From Siphonodentalium dalli (Eukaryota > Mollusca > Scaphopoda > Gadilida > Siphonodentaliidae): a stretch of 64,000 bases of DNA. The notes beneath the pieces are model-generated. The model had not been told where the DNA came from. It did not search any database and saw only the letters and a program-made list of their open reading frames with translations. The first letter of the stretch is position 1; every line of letters begins with the position of its first letter. Location of the stretch: positions 128,159,989 to 128,223,988 of the forward strand of contig CP136068.1 of assembly GCA_032622095.1 (NCBI GenBank). The letters are read 5' to 3'. The translations under genes were made by a program, and so were the position numbers. Shown one piece after another: positions 23,408 to 35,715 of the stretch.

Positions 23408-26400
23408 ACCGGTGTACCACGTTAAGTTCCCCCCCTGGATAAGTCACCCCGCGGGGGAACTTATCCTAGGATAAGTTCCCCCCCGCGGGGTGACTTATCC
23501 TAGGATAAGTTCCCCCCACCCTGGATAAGTTCCCTCCCATGTATGACAAAAAAATAATTTCACTCATTTGATATCGTTTGGTCCTCAAATGGCCAGAAAA
23601 ATGTTTTTTGAGATTGAAATTTTTTTTTTTTTATTTTTTATTTAAAAAAAATAGTGACAAATTGTTTTTATCATGCATTTGATTGTTTGTTCCTGAAATG
23701 GCCATTTTTTTTTTTTTTTTTAATTAAATTTTTTTTTTTTTATAAATGTCCAGGCTTGGATATTCCCCACCCCCCACCCATCACCTACATGACAAATAAA
23801 AATCAACTTATGATTTTATCGCTTATTTTGCTTTATATATTCATGAAACAGCGAGAAATTAACTTCTTCTGACAACAAGTTGTTTGAGTCAGGGTTTGGG
23901 GTGGGGGGGGGGAGATGTCGTGGTCAGGATATCTCCCCCCCCCCACCCAGCACCTACATGACAAAAAAATAATCTTATGGTTTTATCGCTCGTTTTGCTT
24001 TATATAGTCATGAAACAGCGAGAAATTAACTTCTTCTGACAACAAGTTGTTTGAGTCAGGGTTTGGGGTGGGGGGGGGGGGAAATGTCCAGGTCAGGATA
24101 TCTTCTCCCCCACCCAGCACCTACATGACAAAAAAATAATCTTATGGTTTTATCACTTGTTTTGCTTTATAGTCATGAAACAGCGAGAAATTAACTTCTT
24201 CTGACAACAAGTTGTTTGAGTCAGGGTTTGGGGTGGGGGGGGGGAAATGTCCAGGTTAGGATATCTCCCCCCCCCCCCCCACCCAGCACCTACATGACAA
24301 AAAAATAATCTTCTGGTTTTATCGCTTGTTTTGCTTTGTATAGTCATGAAACAGCGAGAAATTAACTTCTTCTGACAACAAGTTGTTTGAGTCAGGGTTT
24401 GGGGTGGGAGGGGGGAAGATAATCAGGTCAGGATATTTCCCCCCCCCCCCACCCAGCACCTACATGACAAAAAAATAATCTTATGGTTTTATCGCTTGTT
24501 TTGCTTTATATAGTCTTGAAACAGCGAGAAATTAACTTCTTCTGAGAACAAGTTGTTTGAGTCAGGGTTTGGGGTGGGGGGGGGGGGAAATGTCCAGATC
24601 AGGATATCTTCCCCCCCACCCAGCACCTACATGACAAAAAAATAATCTTATGGTTTTATCGCTTGTTTTGCTTTATCTAGTCATGAAACGGCGAGAAATT
24701 AACTTCTTCTGAGAAAAAGTGTTTTGAGTCAGGGTTTGGGGTGGGGGGAAGATGTCCAGGTCAGGATATCTTCCCCCCCACCTACATGACAAAACAATCA
24801 TCTTATGGTTTTATCGCTTGTTTTGCTTTATCTAGTCATGAAACGGCGAGAAATTAACTTCTTCTGAGAAAAAGTTTTTAGAGTCAGGGTTTGGGGTGGG
24901 GGGGGGGGGGTGGGAGATGTCCAGGTAGGTCAGGATATCCACCCCCACCCGCCACCTACATGACTCAAAAAACTTGTTCTCAGAAGAAGTTAATTTCTCG
25001 CTGTTTCTTATATAAAGCAAAACGAGCGATAAAACCATAAGATTATCTTTTTGTCATGTAGGTACTGGGTGGGGGGGAGATATCCTGACCTGGACATTTC
25101 CCCCCCCCCCCACCCCAAACCCTGACTCAAACAACTTGTTGTCAGAAGAAGTTAATTTCTCGCTGTTTCATGACTATATAAAGCAAAACGAGCGATAAAA
25201 CCATAAGATTATTTTTTTGTCATGTAGGTGCTGGGTGGGGGGGGGGGGGGGAGATATCCTGACCTGGACATCTTCCCCCCACCCCAAACCCTGACTCAAA
25301 CAACTTGTTGTCAGAAGAAGTTAATTTCTCGCTGTTTCATGACTATATAAAGCAAAACGAGCGATAAAACCATAAGATTATTTTTTTGTCATGTAGGTGC
25401 TGGGTGGGGGGGGAGATATCCTGACCTGGACAACTTCCCCCCCCCACCCCAAACCCTGACTCAAACAACTTGTTGTCAGAAGAAGTTAATTTCTCGCTAT
25501 TTCATGACTATATAAAGCAAAACGAGCGATAAAACCATAAGATTATTTTCTTGTCATGTAGGTGCTGGGTGGGGGGGGGGGGGAGATATCCTGACCTGGA
25601 CATTTCCCCCCCCCCCCCCCCCCACCCCAAACCCTGACTCAAACAACTTGTTGTCAGAAGAAGTTAATTTCTCGCCGTTTCATGACTATGTAAAGCAAAA
25701 CAAGCGATAAAACCATAAGATTATTTTTTTGTCATGTAGGTGCTGGGTGGGGGGGAAGATATCCTGACCTGGACATCTTCCCCCCCCCCCACCCCAAACC
25801 CTGACTCAAACAACTTGTCCTCAGAAGAAGTTAATTTCTCGCTGTTTCATGACTATATAAAGCAAAACAAGCGATAAAACCATAAGATTATTTTTTTGTC
25901 ATGTAGGTGCTGGGGTGGGGGGGGGGAAGATATCCTGACCTGGACATCTTCCCCCCCCCCCCACCCCAAACCCTGACTCAAACAACTTGTTCTCAGAAGA
26001 AGTTAATTTCTCGCTGTTTCATGACTATATAAAGCAAAACAAGCGATAAAACCATAAGATTATTTTTTTGTCATGTAGGTGCTGGGGAACCCTGACTCAA
26101 ACAACTTGTTGTCAGAAGAAGTTAATTTCTCGCTGTTTCATGACTATATAAAGCAAAACGAGCGATAAAACCATAAGATTATTTTTTTGTCATGTAGGTG
26201 CTGGGTGGGGGGGGGGGAGATATCCTGACCTGGACATCTTCCCCCCCCCCCAAACCCTGACTCAAACAACTTGTTCTCAGAAGAAGTTAATTTCTCGCTG
26301 TTTCATGACTATATAAAGCAAAACAACCGATTAAACCATAAGATTATATTTTTGTCATGTAGGTGCTGGGTGGGGGGGGGAAGATATCCTGACCTGGACA

Positions 26401-27623
26401 TCTTCCCCCCCCCCAACCCAAACCCTGACTCAAACAACTTGTTGTCAGAAGAAGTTAATTTCTCGCTATTTCATGACTATATAAAGCAAAACGAGCGATA
26501 AAACCATAAGATTATTTTCTTGTCATGTAGGTGCTGGGTGGGGGGGAAGATATCCTGACCTGGACATCTTCCCCCCCCCCCCACCCCAAACCCTGACTCA
26601 AACAACTTGTTCTCAGAAGAAGTTAATTTCTCGCTGTTTCATGACTATATAAAGCAAAACAAGCGATAAAACCATAAGATTATTTTTTTGTCATGTAGGT
26701 GCTGGGTGGGGGGGGGGAGATATCCTGACCTGGACGTTTCCCCCCCCCCCCCCAAACCCTGACTCAAACAATTTGTTCTCAGAAGAAGTTAATTTCTCGC
26801 TGTTTCATGACTATATAAAGCAAAACAAGCGATAAAACCATAAGATTATATTTTTGTTATGTAGGTGCTGGGTGGGGGGGGGAGAATATCCTGACCTGGA
26901 CATCTCCCCCCCCCCACCCCAAACCCTGACTCAAACAACTTGTTGTCAGAAGAAGTTAATTTCTCGCTGTTTCATGACTATATAAAGCAAAACGAGCGAT
27001 AAAACCATAAGATTATTTTTTTGTCTTGTAGGTGCTGGGTGGGGGGGGGGATATCCTGACCTGGACATCTTCCCCCCCCCCCATCCCCAAACCCTGACTC
27101 AAACAACTTGTTGTCAGAAGAAGTTAATTTCTCGCTGTTTCATGACTATATAAAGCAAAACGAGCGATAAAACCATTAGATTATTTTTTTGTCATGTAGG
27201 TGCTGGGTTGGGGGGGAGTTATCCTGACCTGGACATCTTCCCCCCACCCCAAACCCTGACTCATGAATATATAAAGCAAAATAAGCAATAAAACCATAAG
27301 ATGATTTTTTTGTCATGTAGGTGCTGGGTGGAGGGGGGGGGGGTGGTGGAATATTATCCAAGCCTGGACATTTGAAAGAAGAAAAAAAGACAATAAAATT
27401 CGTGAAAACAATAATTTTGTCAAAATCAAAAATCAAAAAAATTTTAATCTCAAAAAACATTTTTCTGGCCATTTCAGAACCTAACGATATCAAATGAGTG
27501 AAATTATTTTTTAGTCGTACATGGGGGGAAGATATCCAGGGTGGGGGGTAAGATATCCTAGGATATCTTCCCCCCCGGGGGGGGGGGAAGATATCCAGGG
27601 GGGAGATATCCTGTTACACCGGT
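23408..27623. mobile_element. 4.2-kb palindromic satellite element (fold-back), locus P1
   Basis: Ends are complementary (ACCGGTGTA at 23,408 and TACACCGGT ending at 27,623). The sub-terminal ~350 bp also pair: a CCCC/GGGG-rich ATCC-TAGG-GGAT hairpin zone, then 'ATAATTTCACTCATTTGATATCGTT' complementary to 27,480-27,510, and 'AAATGTCCAGGCTTGGATA' complementary to 27,355-27,375. The interior is a satellite of ~155-171-bp units. From ~23,760 to ~24,960 seven units read with CAGCACCTACATGAC on the + strand. After a sharp switch at ~24,960-24,990 about fourteen units read in the opposite orientation to ~27,340. The arms are therefore inverted but unequal in copy number. No transposase ORF is present; Pro- and Gly-rich ORFs come from the C/G runs. 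Confidence 0.8.
23437..23500. repeat. Sub-terminal palindrome of locus P1
   Basis: GGATAAGTCACCCCGCGGGG at the left pairs with CCCCGCGGGGTGACTTATCC at the right around a central CCTAGG. The equivalent place at the right end of the element (27,545-27,600) has a different but analogous AAGATATCC-TAGG palindrome. Confidence 0.85.
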
Positions 27624-27840
27624 ACATTTTTCCTCCACTAGGGCATTTTGTAACACCTTTACAAATGTTACAAGTGTTACAATATGCATATTCTTGGCAT
27701 CGATCTTACTTCATATGATTTCTGAGATACCAGAGATACTATAAACAGTGCCCACATATATCACAAACTGTCTTACTTAAAGAGACCAGAGGGAGCATTT
27801 AGACTTTAGAGGGGGTATGAGTCCAAGTCTGCAAATATTT

Positions 27841-28283
27841 AGTGTGTCTGTCATTTGCAGAATGAGCCCCCCCCCCCCCACAGAGGGTGAATTTATTGAT
27901 ACTATCTCACATAGTGGGCTTATAAGCATCACCAAACTCACCCTTCGGGAACCTCATTCTGCTTAGGCCTCAACTACTATTAGAAACCTAGGATCAGATT
28001 GAAATTCCCCAGTTGAAGTTGGTCATGTTCCCCCAAATTAGTCGCCTCAATTACGAATTTTATCTTCTGGAAATTTATAGGGGAAATAAAAACTTCTCAC
28101 AAGGGAAAACGTAATTAAAAACAATGTTAACTTGAGACTAAAGATACCTTCCAGAAGATGATGGCTAAGCAGATGAGGTATCCAGATGGTGAATTTTGTG
28201 ATGCTAGCCTACTTTGTGGGATAGCATCACTAAATTCACCCTCTGGGGACCTACATGTAATTCTGCAAATGACAGCCACACTG
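27841..28283. repeat. Inverted repeat with nested hairpins
   Basis: GTCTGTCATTTGCAGAAT at 27,845 pairs with its approximate complement at 28,260-28,280. Inside each arm lies a smaller hairpin, the clearest at 28,188-28,240 (GGTGAATTTTGTGATGCT pairing with AGCATCACTAAATTCACC). The left arm also holds a poly-C run (~13). Confidence 0.75.
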
Positions 28284-28639
28284 TGCAGGCTTGTATGATC
28301 GAGTCACATCTTTTGTAAAAAAAATGTTAATATTTACTAGTATATTGTTATATTTATATATTATTTTGTTTTTCATTTAGTTATTATTGTTTTGCACATG
28401 CAGGGTGAGGCAGAAAAAAATTCGGACACTTAGGGAGGGATGGGTGGGTCATCAGCTTAAATGAATTTTTTTTTTCAGACTGAACATTTTTTCCTCATTC
28501 CTTTTCTCAAAATATAGCATAAATTTTCACCTACATGTATAAATGGACAAAATATTGTATAATGAAGTCAATGCTACATATAGCAGTATATTGTGTTATA
28601 TATGAATTTATTAGACACAAATGTGTTAACTCCCAACAG

Positions 28640-29150
28640 CCCCGCCATTTCTTGACAGGTTGCCCTCATTTTAACAAATCTGAATCTCAGTCACTAAAGG
28701 ATCCTCCATACTACAATATATGTAATCTAAATTGTCCAACCTCTCTTGAGAAGACATTTTAGGAACTACTATAGAGACATATAGTTATCGTATGTCCCTG
28801 GTCCCACTCTATTTAACCTGGTGAACCCATCAGAATAAATTTTAACCCTAGACACCAAAGAACTCTTCGTATTAATACTAAATATCAGTAAAATAGACCT
28901 GATGGTCCTTGTGAAGGAAGCATATTAAGAGAAAAACTGTCCTTCGCTTGCCCCCTATTTGACCAGGTAACCCCATTAAAAAAAATTTCAACAACAGTCT
29001 TGATCAAACAAGATCAACATTCCATGCTAAATAAGCCAACTAGTTCTTGCAAACATATTTTAAGAATTACTATCTGGTGAAATAGTTATGTCTCTGGCAC
29101 TGCCCTTATTTAACTTTGTGATCCATTTTAACAAATCTGTCACCCAATCC
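28640..29150 (+). repeat. Diverged ~150-175-bp tandem repeat (family also at 39,940)
   Basis: The blocks 'ATTTTAACAAATCTGAATCTC', 'CTCCATACTA' and 'TTTTAAGAATTACTAT.GAG.GAAATAGTTATG' recur about three times with heavy divergence, and again at 39,940-40,220. This style of repeat is widespread in marine invertebrate genomes. ORFs within it are not genes. Confidence 0.6.
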
Positions 29151-29729
29151 AATATTTTAGACAAAGCTTTTTTAACAAAACTTTCAATGATGAGTTAGGT
29201 GCATAAGAACACATATTTTTTTATTAATTGGACTTATTTATAAATCTTTTTTTTATATATATAAGTTTAAACTATATTTGTTTTGTTAATTGAGTTTTAA
29301 AGCGTAAATACAGGAATTGTGCTAAAGCGCAAATAAAGGAATTTAAAAAAATTTGGATTGTAACAAGGAAAATTCTGTTTTCCTGGAGTTTGTTTTCCAT
29401 ATTTTGAGAAAACAAATAAATAGAAACAGACTCCTTCTCGCATCTAAAAATTGAGATTTTATTGTCTGAAAAGTGCATGAGAACACATATTTTATTTCTA
29501 CTGGGACTTTAAGTCATTTGTAACATTTGTAACACCTGTCTACGAACGGTCTCTCTCTGGTATCTCAGAATAATGCAACACTTGTAATGCTTTGTAACAT
29601 GTGACGTCGCTACATTGAGACAGTAGAAATAACATAGGCTGCGTTTTTCTACTGGGACTTTAAATCATTTGTAACATTTATAACACTTGTAACACTGTTA
29701 CAAAATGCGTAGTGGAGGAAAAATGTACC

Positions 29730-30040
29730 TGATTAATGCAATATATGGTCACCAGGCTCTTTGAGTTTTCCTGGTGATGTTATCATATTTCGAATTCCAG
29801 AAATTGGCGCATTATCATTCTTGTCCGTGGTTGCCTATTGCTAATATAAACTGTGATCAATGATTGGGTGAGGGATGTGGTCTATATGATGCATGGATTC
29901 ATGCAAAGAGTAGGCTAAAGTAGGCTAATAGTAATACAGGTGTTAAACATGCCTGTAAATTTTCTATATATAATAATAAATTGATGGAACATGCAGAGTG
30001 TGCCAATGGATTAAAATTTGAATCCATTTAAGGACTTTGC
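29730..30040. other. No gene; possible relic of the 164/155-bp satellite
   Basis: 'GATCAATGATTGGGTGAGGG' and 'GTGCCAATGGATTAAAATTTGAATCCA' loosely resemble dispersed repeat phrases seen at 21,800 and in the large satellite. Nothing else is supported. Confidence 0.3.
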
Positions 30041-30799
30041 TAACCCAATTTTCCCCAAATTTAATGGAGTCAAAATAAAGATTTATGTTCACTTTTGTTA
30101 GTAATCACAATAACCAAACACATGAATGCAACATTTTAAGAGCATTATTAATGCTGAATAGGTCATTGTCGCATGGTTTCTGTCAAAAAGACACCCAGAA
30201 TCTCTTAAACTGCCAAAAAGACACCCAGGATCTCAGACTCAAAGTCTCGCCAAACAACGGGAATTTTGTTTAGTCGTCTGCTATTAATATTATGATAATT
30301 ATTTGTTTGTGATCGGAGTGAAATATCAACGAAATTTAATTCGGCTTTGATTCTGACTGACAGCGCAATTCCACATCCTTGATAGTTGGCCCAATATTAA
30401 GTACCGTACCGAAATATTAGAAGTATAGTTGAAACATCAATTCCAGCATGCTACACTCAGGTTCACTGCACTATCATTCAATGCCATTTGATAGAGTGCT
30501 TAAAGGGGTGCATATTTCATGTTTCGACTTGACTGTAGTGTTTGTTCCTTTAATACGGCGAAATATATTTATGAAACTTGGCATGTATGGATTAGAATTA
30601 TGTCTCGTAGCTCGAGTATGTTACAAATCGGGGATCTGTTTGGAGTATGTGCAGAATACACCCAGACCTCAAGCTGACTAATGCCGAATATCTTTCGGTA
30701 GGAATCGGGGGATTTTCAAAATCGCAGATCAGATAAATTACTAGATGGGTTTGGTTACTGAATACTGTGATTACTAATAAAAGTGAACATAACGAACAT

Positions 30800-32404
30800 G
30801 ACAATTGGAACTTATTCCCTATTCCTTATTTTCAAAAATGTCGCTTTCGACCGATTTGACGGCATGGGTGGGTGGCCCGCCCCAAATACTGGCAAATACC
30901 ACCTAGAAACACCCCGACCCCACTCATAATCCCCGGGGGTGCCACCCCGAGGGGGTGAAAATGTGGTATGGACCATTTTAGAGAACGGTAGGGATTTCGA
31001 CCAATTTGACGGCATGGGTGGGTGGCCCGCCCCAAATACCACCTAGAAACACTCCGACCCCCCACCATCACCCCCGGGGGTGCCACCCTGAGGGGGTGAA
31101 AATGGGACCATTTTCGAGAACGGTAAGGATTTCGACTGATTTGACATGGGTGGGTGGCCCGCCTCAAATACCAACTAGAAACACCCGGACCCCCCACTAA
31201 TCATCCCCAGGGGGTGCCACCATTTTCGAGGAAGGTAAGGATTTCGACCAATTTGATGGACGATGGCCGGTCTGTGTCCTATTATGCTTTGCCAGACTCC
31301 GCATATGACTGAATTCTTCGGGGTGTATCTATGTGGTATTTGGGGCGGGCCACCCACCCATGCCATCAAATCGGTCGAAATCCTTACTGTTCTCAAAAAT
31401 GGTCCATACCCCATTTTCACCCCCGCCCCGGGGGTGAAGGGTGGGGGTCGGTGTGTTTCTATGTGGTATTTGGGGCGGCCACCACCCATGCCGTCAATTG
31501 GTCGAAATCCTTACTGTTCTCTAAAATGGTCCATACCCTATTTTCACCCCCTCGGGGTGGCACCTCTCCTCCCCCCCGGGTGATGGGTGGGGGATCGGGG
31601 TGTTTCTAGGTGGTATTTGGGGCGTGCCGCCCACCCATGGCCATGCCATCAAATCTGTCGAAATCCTTACAGTTCTCGAAAATGGTCCATACCCCATTTT
31701 CACCCACTCGGGGTGCCCCCCCCCGGGGGATGGGTGTGGGGGTCAAGGTGTTTCTATGTGGTATTTGGGGCAGGCCACCCACCCATACCATCAAATCGAA
31801 ATTCTTACCATTCTCGAAAATGGTCCATACCCAGTTGGGGTGAGTAGTTGGGGGTCGGGGTATTTCTAGGTGGTATTTGGGGCGGGCCACCCACCCATGC
31901 CGTCAATTGGTCGAAATCCTTACTGTTCTCTAAAATGGTCCATACCCTATTTTCACCCCCTCGGGGTGGCACCTCCCCCCCGAGTGATGGGTGGGGGATC
32001 GGGGTGTTTCTAGGTGGTATTTGGGGCGTGCCGCCCACCCATGGCCATGCCATAAAATCAGTCGAAATCCTTACCGTTTCTCGAAAATGGTCCATACCGC
32101 ATTTTCACCCCTCGGGGTGGGACCCCCGGGGGTGATGGGTGGGGGGGGGGTCGGGTGGACTAGACGCTGGCTCTATGAGGCTACGCCGTTACACTATATG
32201 CACGCCGTCATGATGGATTGTGCTTGTCTCTCATGACGGCAAACAGACCAGAGCATCGGAGCGTCATAGAGCCAGTATCTAGTCCAGGGGTCGGGGTGTT
32301 TATAGGTGGTATTTGGCATTTTGGGGCGGGCCACCCACCCATGCCGTCAAATCGGTCGAAAGCGACATTTTTGAAAATAAGGAATAGGGAATAATTTTCC
32401 AATT
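30800..32404. mobile_element. 1.6-kb palindromic satellite element, locus P2
   Basis: The left end AATTGGAACTTATTCCCTAT (30,803) and ATTTTCAAAAATGTCGCTTT are complementary to 32,345-32,404. The interior is a GC-rich satellite of ~130-155-bp units holding GGGTGGGTGGCCCGCCCCAA, CCCCCGGGGGTG and a GGTAAGGATTTCGACC block. Three units read on the + strand from ~30,850 to 31,255. A unique centre lies at ~31,256-31,330, and about seven units read in the opposite direction to ~32,370. Segments 31,450-31,640 and 31,850-32,050 are near-identical. The overlapping Pro/Gly/Trp-rich ORFs (60-121 codons, both strands) are repeat by-products. Confidence 0.8.
32157..32285. mobile_element. 129-bp hairpin insertion inside P2
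   Basis: Ends GGACTAGACGCTGGCTCTAT and the complement ending ATAGAGCCAGTATCTAGTCC pair over ~26 bp with three mismatches. A second inner pairing is GCCGTCATGA with TCATGACGGC. The flanks are P2 satellite sequence (GGTCGGG), and no other P2 unit contains it, so it inserted after the satellite expanded. No target duplication is certain. Confidence 0.75.
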
Positions 32405-32441
32405 TATTTTGGACTCCATTAAATTTGGAAAGATGTGGTTA

Positions 32442-32940
32442 AATTAACACATTTCGGCAAAAATATTAGGCCTACCTGAAATTTAACACTTTCCACTCAC
32501 GCCTGTTTACTTTCGTCCTCGAAATAACCAATGTGATGCGGAAACGCCATGACAATATCTGAATATGGAATGTATCACAAACTCCACCAATGTCCACTCC
32601 ATTAATCAGAACTGCCGCCATCATGATTGACGATGTTGTTGTTGTTATTGAAGATATATGATACAAGGATGGAAAGAAAGTTAAGAAGTTAAGAAGTTGT
32701 CTGTAAATTCCTCAGTCGACTTTGGATAACCCTAATCGAATTTGGCAAACTGCATATTTTTAGCGCCACCTATGCTGATAGTGCAGGGGGACTGAACTCT
32801 GCCTTGCAGTTTCACTGTCTCGACCAAATGCATTTCGGCCCCTGGATACAACAAATACATATGTCGATACGACGTGAACACGACCCAGTGCAATATATTT
32901 TCAATCCTAACACTAGTTTTCCTATAAGACGAATGTTAGG
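32442..32940. other. No gene recognised
   Basis: Non-repetitive by eye. The longest ORFs are 60-68 codons on either strand without domain features. Confidence 0.4.
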
Positions 32941-32944
32941 ATAC

Positions 32945-33060
32945 AATATAAATAGAGCTCCGCGCATTTTAACGCCCGTCATATTTGTGTCCAATATTGA
33001 ATATAAATAGAGCTCCGCGCATTTTAACGCCGGTCATTTGTGTGTGCAATATTGAATATA
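32945..33060. repeat. 55-bp tandem duplication
   Basis: AATAGAGCTCCGCGCATTTT at 32,951 and 33,006, followed by the same ACGCC-GTCAT-TTTGTGT and CAATATTGAATATA phrases. Confidence 0.85.
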
Positions 33061-33099
33061 TATTACACAGCCTTTAATTTACGCTAACACATTATATTT

Positions 33100-33860
33100 T
33101 CTAAAATGTAAGTGATAGGTGACGGTTTATAACATAAAGGTGTACTCCTTTTATCGCAAAGACGCACATTTGTTCAAAAATACAAGACATTTATAAGGCT
33201 TCATTTCCCCATATTTGAAGGTGTAAATGGTGATATTTGCTTTCAATAATTAAATAAAATGATAACTAAAATACAATAAAATGTTGTCTGTTGCTAAATA
33301 GCGACTGCCATATGTATGTGCTATTCTTACTACATATAAATGCAAACTTCTGTCAATGTCCATACATGTTTGCAATTTATAACATATATATGTGTCAAAT
33401 ATATAACTTAGTTAATTAACAGACTCAGCCATGTGTTTAATGTGAAAATATATAGGGGCGTTTTATAGAATATAAATTACGCACGTTTCATTTTGGGGTA
33501 ATATATGGGCATTATAAAATGTAAAACGGATAGATGACGATTTCTAATATAAAGGTGCACACCTTTTATTGGTGAGCTGGTTGTGTTCAAAGATACAATA
33601 TATTTTCCCCACCGTTTAAGAGCAGCAGGCATGTGTGCAAACGCAGCAAATATGTATTATAAACGAGGACATGTGCTTTCAATAATTAAACAAATTGATG
33701 ACTAAAATACAAAAAAATGACATCTGCTGCTAAATAGCGACTCTCATATGGGTGTGCTATTCTGACTACAAACATATGCAAATTTTCATCAGTATCCATA
33801 TATGTTTGCAATTTATAACATATATATGTGTCACATTTACAATATAGTTACAGAAAATAA
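33100..33860. repeat. ~435-bp diverged tandem duplication
   Basis: Blocks recur in order at an offset of ~415-437 bp: AAGGTG.AC.CCTTTTAT, CTTTCAATAATTAAA, GCTAAATAGCGACT and TTTGCAATTTATAACATATA. The copies are ~75-80% alike by eye. Confidence 0.75.
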
Positions 33861-35305
33861 CGACATTTCATACATATGTGTTCAATATATAATAAACATG
33901 TGTACATATTGAATACATATAGTGAAATTTACCACTTTTCGCCACATATGTTTGTTCTATTATTGAATATATAAGAGCGGATACAATATAGTTACAAAAA
34001 AAACGCCATAGACATGCCGATACTGTATCATTCCTACAAGTTGTTCCAATAACTTTTTAAACAAATGAATAAATTCCAATAAATTTAAATTCTCATTCCT
34101 AACACCTTGTGGGGCTTTAAGTTGCGTTTTGCTTAAATCAAGGTAAAAATTGCAAAACATTCTCAACAGTGAATTTCTTTTATCTATCCAGAGAAAAATA
34201 TTGAATTTCGCATTCACAAATCACCAACTCCGTGGTATATAGAATCTGAGCAGTTATTGAGAGACGGCAAAAACAATGAATTTTAATACAATCGAGAGGT
34301 TGAACATATCATGTTCTGTTTTGTACCTCAAAAGAACTGCTAGAATAATTAATAGTGCTCACACAACCTAATGACCGAATAGCTTATTGTATTGGCTCCA
34401 TGAGAGGAAGCTTCATAACACCATTCCCCATATATTCAACATATCCTCCCGCACACACGCACATAAATCGACCTATAATGTGAAATAGGTTCATATTGTG
34501 ATTATTCTATTGTGGAATAAGCAGATAATGGAGTCGTATCCGTTATTTCGTTTTATGGCGCGGGCCACATTGATAACACATGTTAAAGAGCGTGCACGTG
34601 AAAAGTCTTGAGTTGGCTTATTTGTGTCGTTGTCCTCACACAATCTGCTTAGAATCACCTCATTGTGAGTCGATAATGTGACTAAAACACTCTCTTCAGC
34701 ACATTATGGACTAAAAAAGAGGCAATTCAAAGCATATTATCGACCTAAATCGAGTCATGTCATAAGCATATAATGTGCGGATTTTTGGGAGAACAGGCCG
34801 ATATATTACAATGGAGAATATTGCATCCACAACTTCAATTATTACAAATGTCGTACGCAATCTGATCCACTCAAGCGAGGAGAACCGACTGACAATATAC
34901 CACAGTATATAATTATATGTGGTCACCTATGACCTACATATATCATATCAGCCCAAACGTCCATTGCTCAAACAGGCACTGTAAGAACATTCTTGAATAC
35001 AGAACAGTATACTATATATGGATGGATGTCTATCTGAATGGAAAATATAACGAAATGTCTTGAATCAAGAAATATTTAGTTTCGTCCCACGGTCTTCTGA
35101 TATATCGTGGAATTATAAACTGCACACAAGTTATTAGTGCCTGCAATACGCATTGTGTCAGATTAATCGCTTATACAAAATTTCCAAAAAGAAATTTCTG
35201 GCAGATTACTAAAAATATATTTTGTAATATTAGGACAGTTGTGCAAAACTTGCGACTGGCCCATAATAATAGGTTATTAATTTACCACAATGTGGATTTC
35301 ATATG
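33861..35305. other. No gene recognised
   Basis: AT-rich. ORFs are at most 85 codons. Several 'CGACCTA/TAATGTG'-type phrases recur at 34,460-34,780 on both strands and may be remnants of an inverted-repeat element, but I could not define termini. Confidence 0.35.
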
Positions 35306-35715
35306 TTCTTGGTGATATATTTTATTTAACTTCCCTGGTATAATTTACATACACAGAATGACAAAATACAGTCAAATAACATAACTCTGGAAGAACAAGG
35401 GGGTTTAGTGCACAAGTTATAACTTAGGTAATCTGCCTCTCCCCGGACAAGTTAACAAATTTACTGAAACATAGATTAACATAAGAATAATTTCAAATAA
35501 ATACAAGTCATGACATAGAAGGGATATGGTTCAAGGACAATGGAACAGGTAAATGTTTTTGCGGGTATATAGATTACGGAGTGTTATCAGCAGGAACGGT
35601 TCCATTTACTGAGTCTATTAGCTCATTGCCGAATCAATTTGATGATATGATGAAGTTTTGAACAGCGAAAATAAAAAATAAAAGTTTGCCTCATTAGTAA
35701 TGCATAGTGATCCGC

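Larger units (their letters stand above)
27621..29729. mobile_element. 2.1-kb TIR element abutting locus P1
   Basis: The left end GGTACATTTTTCCTCCACTA (27,621) is repeated as its complement ending at 29,729. The pairing continues through CATTTTGTAAC, ACAAATGTTACAA-type blocks (~60 bp) and through 'TTCTGAGATACCAGAGA' (27,720 against 29,553-29,570). The right end carries a second, internal copy of the terminal block (29,510-29,600), so the terminus is tandemly duplicated. The interior contains an inverted repeat (27,841-28,283) and a diverged ~150-175-bp tandem repeat. No transposase was recognised. Confidence 0.7.
30041..32441. mobile_element. ~0.8-kb MITE interrupted by palindromic element P2
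   Basis: The left terminus (30,041-30,110) reads CCCAAATTTAATGGAGTCAA, AATAAA, then ATGTTCACTTTTGTTAGTAA. Its complement is split in two: GTGATTACTAATAAAAGTGA at 30,767-30,792, and ATTTTGGACTCCATTAAATT at 32,405-32,425, continuing to ~32,441. The 1.6 kb between these halves is the P2 element, which therefore landed inside the right terminal repeat. Without it the MITE would be about 0.8 kb. Its interior ORFs (62-77 codons) are unremarkable. A 28-bp direct duplication (AAAAAGACACCCAG) lies near 30,186-30,230. Confidence 0.8.

Noticed and set aside
30812-32236. A dozen overlapping Pro/Gly/Trp-rich ORFs as genes
   Set aside because: They overlap on both strands and follow the P2 satellite unit. 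No codon bias or start context supports them.
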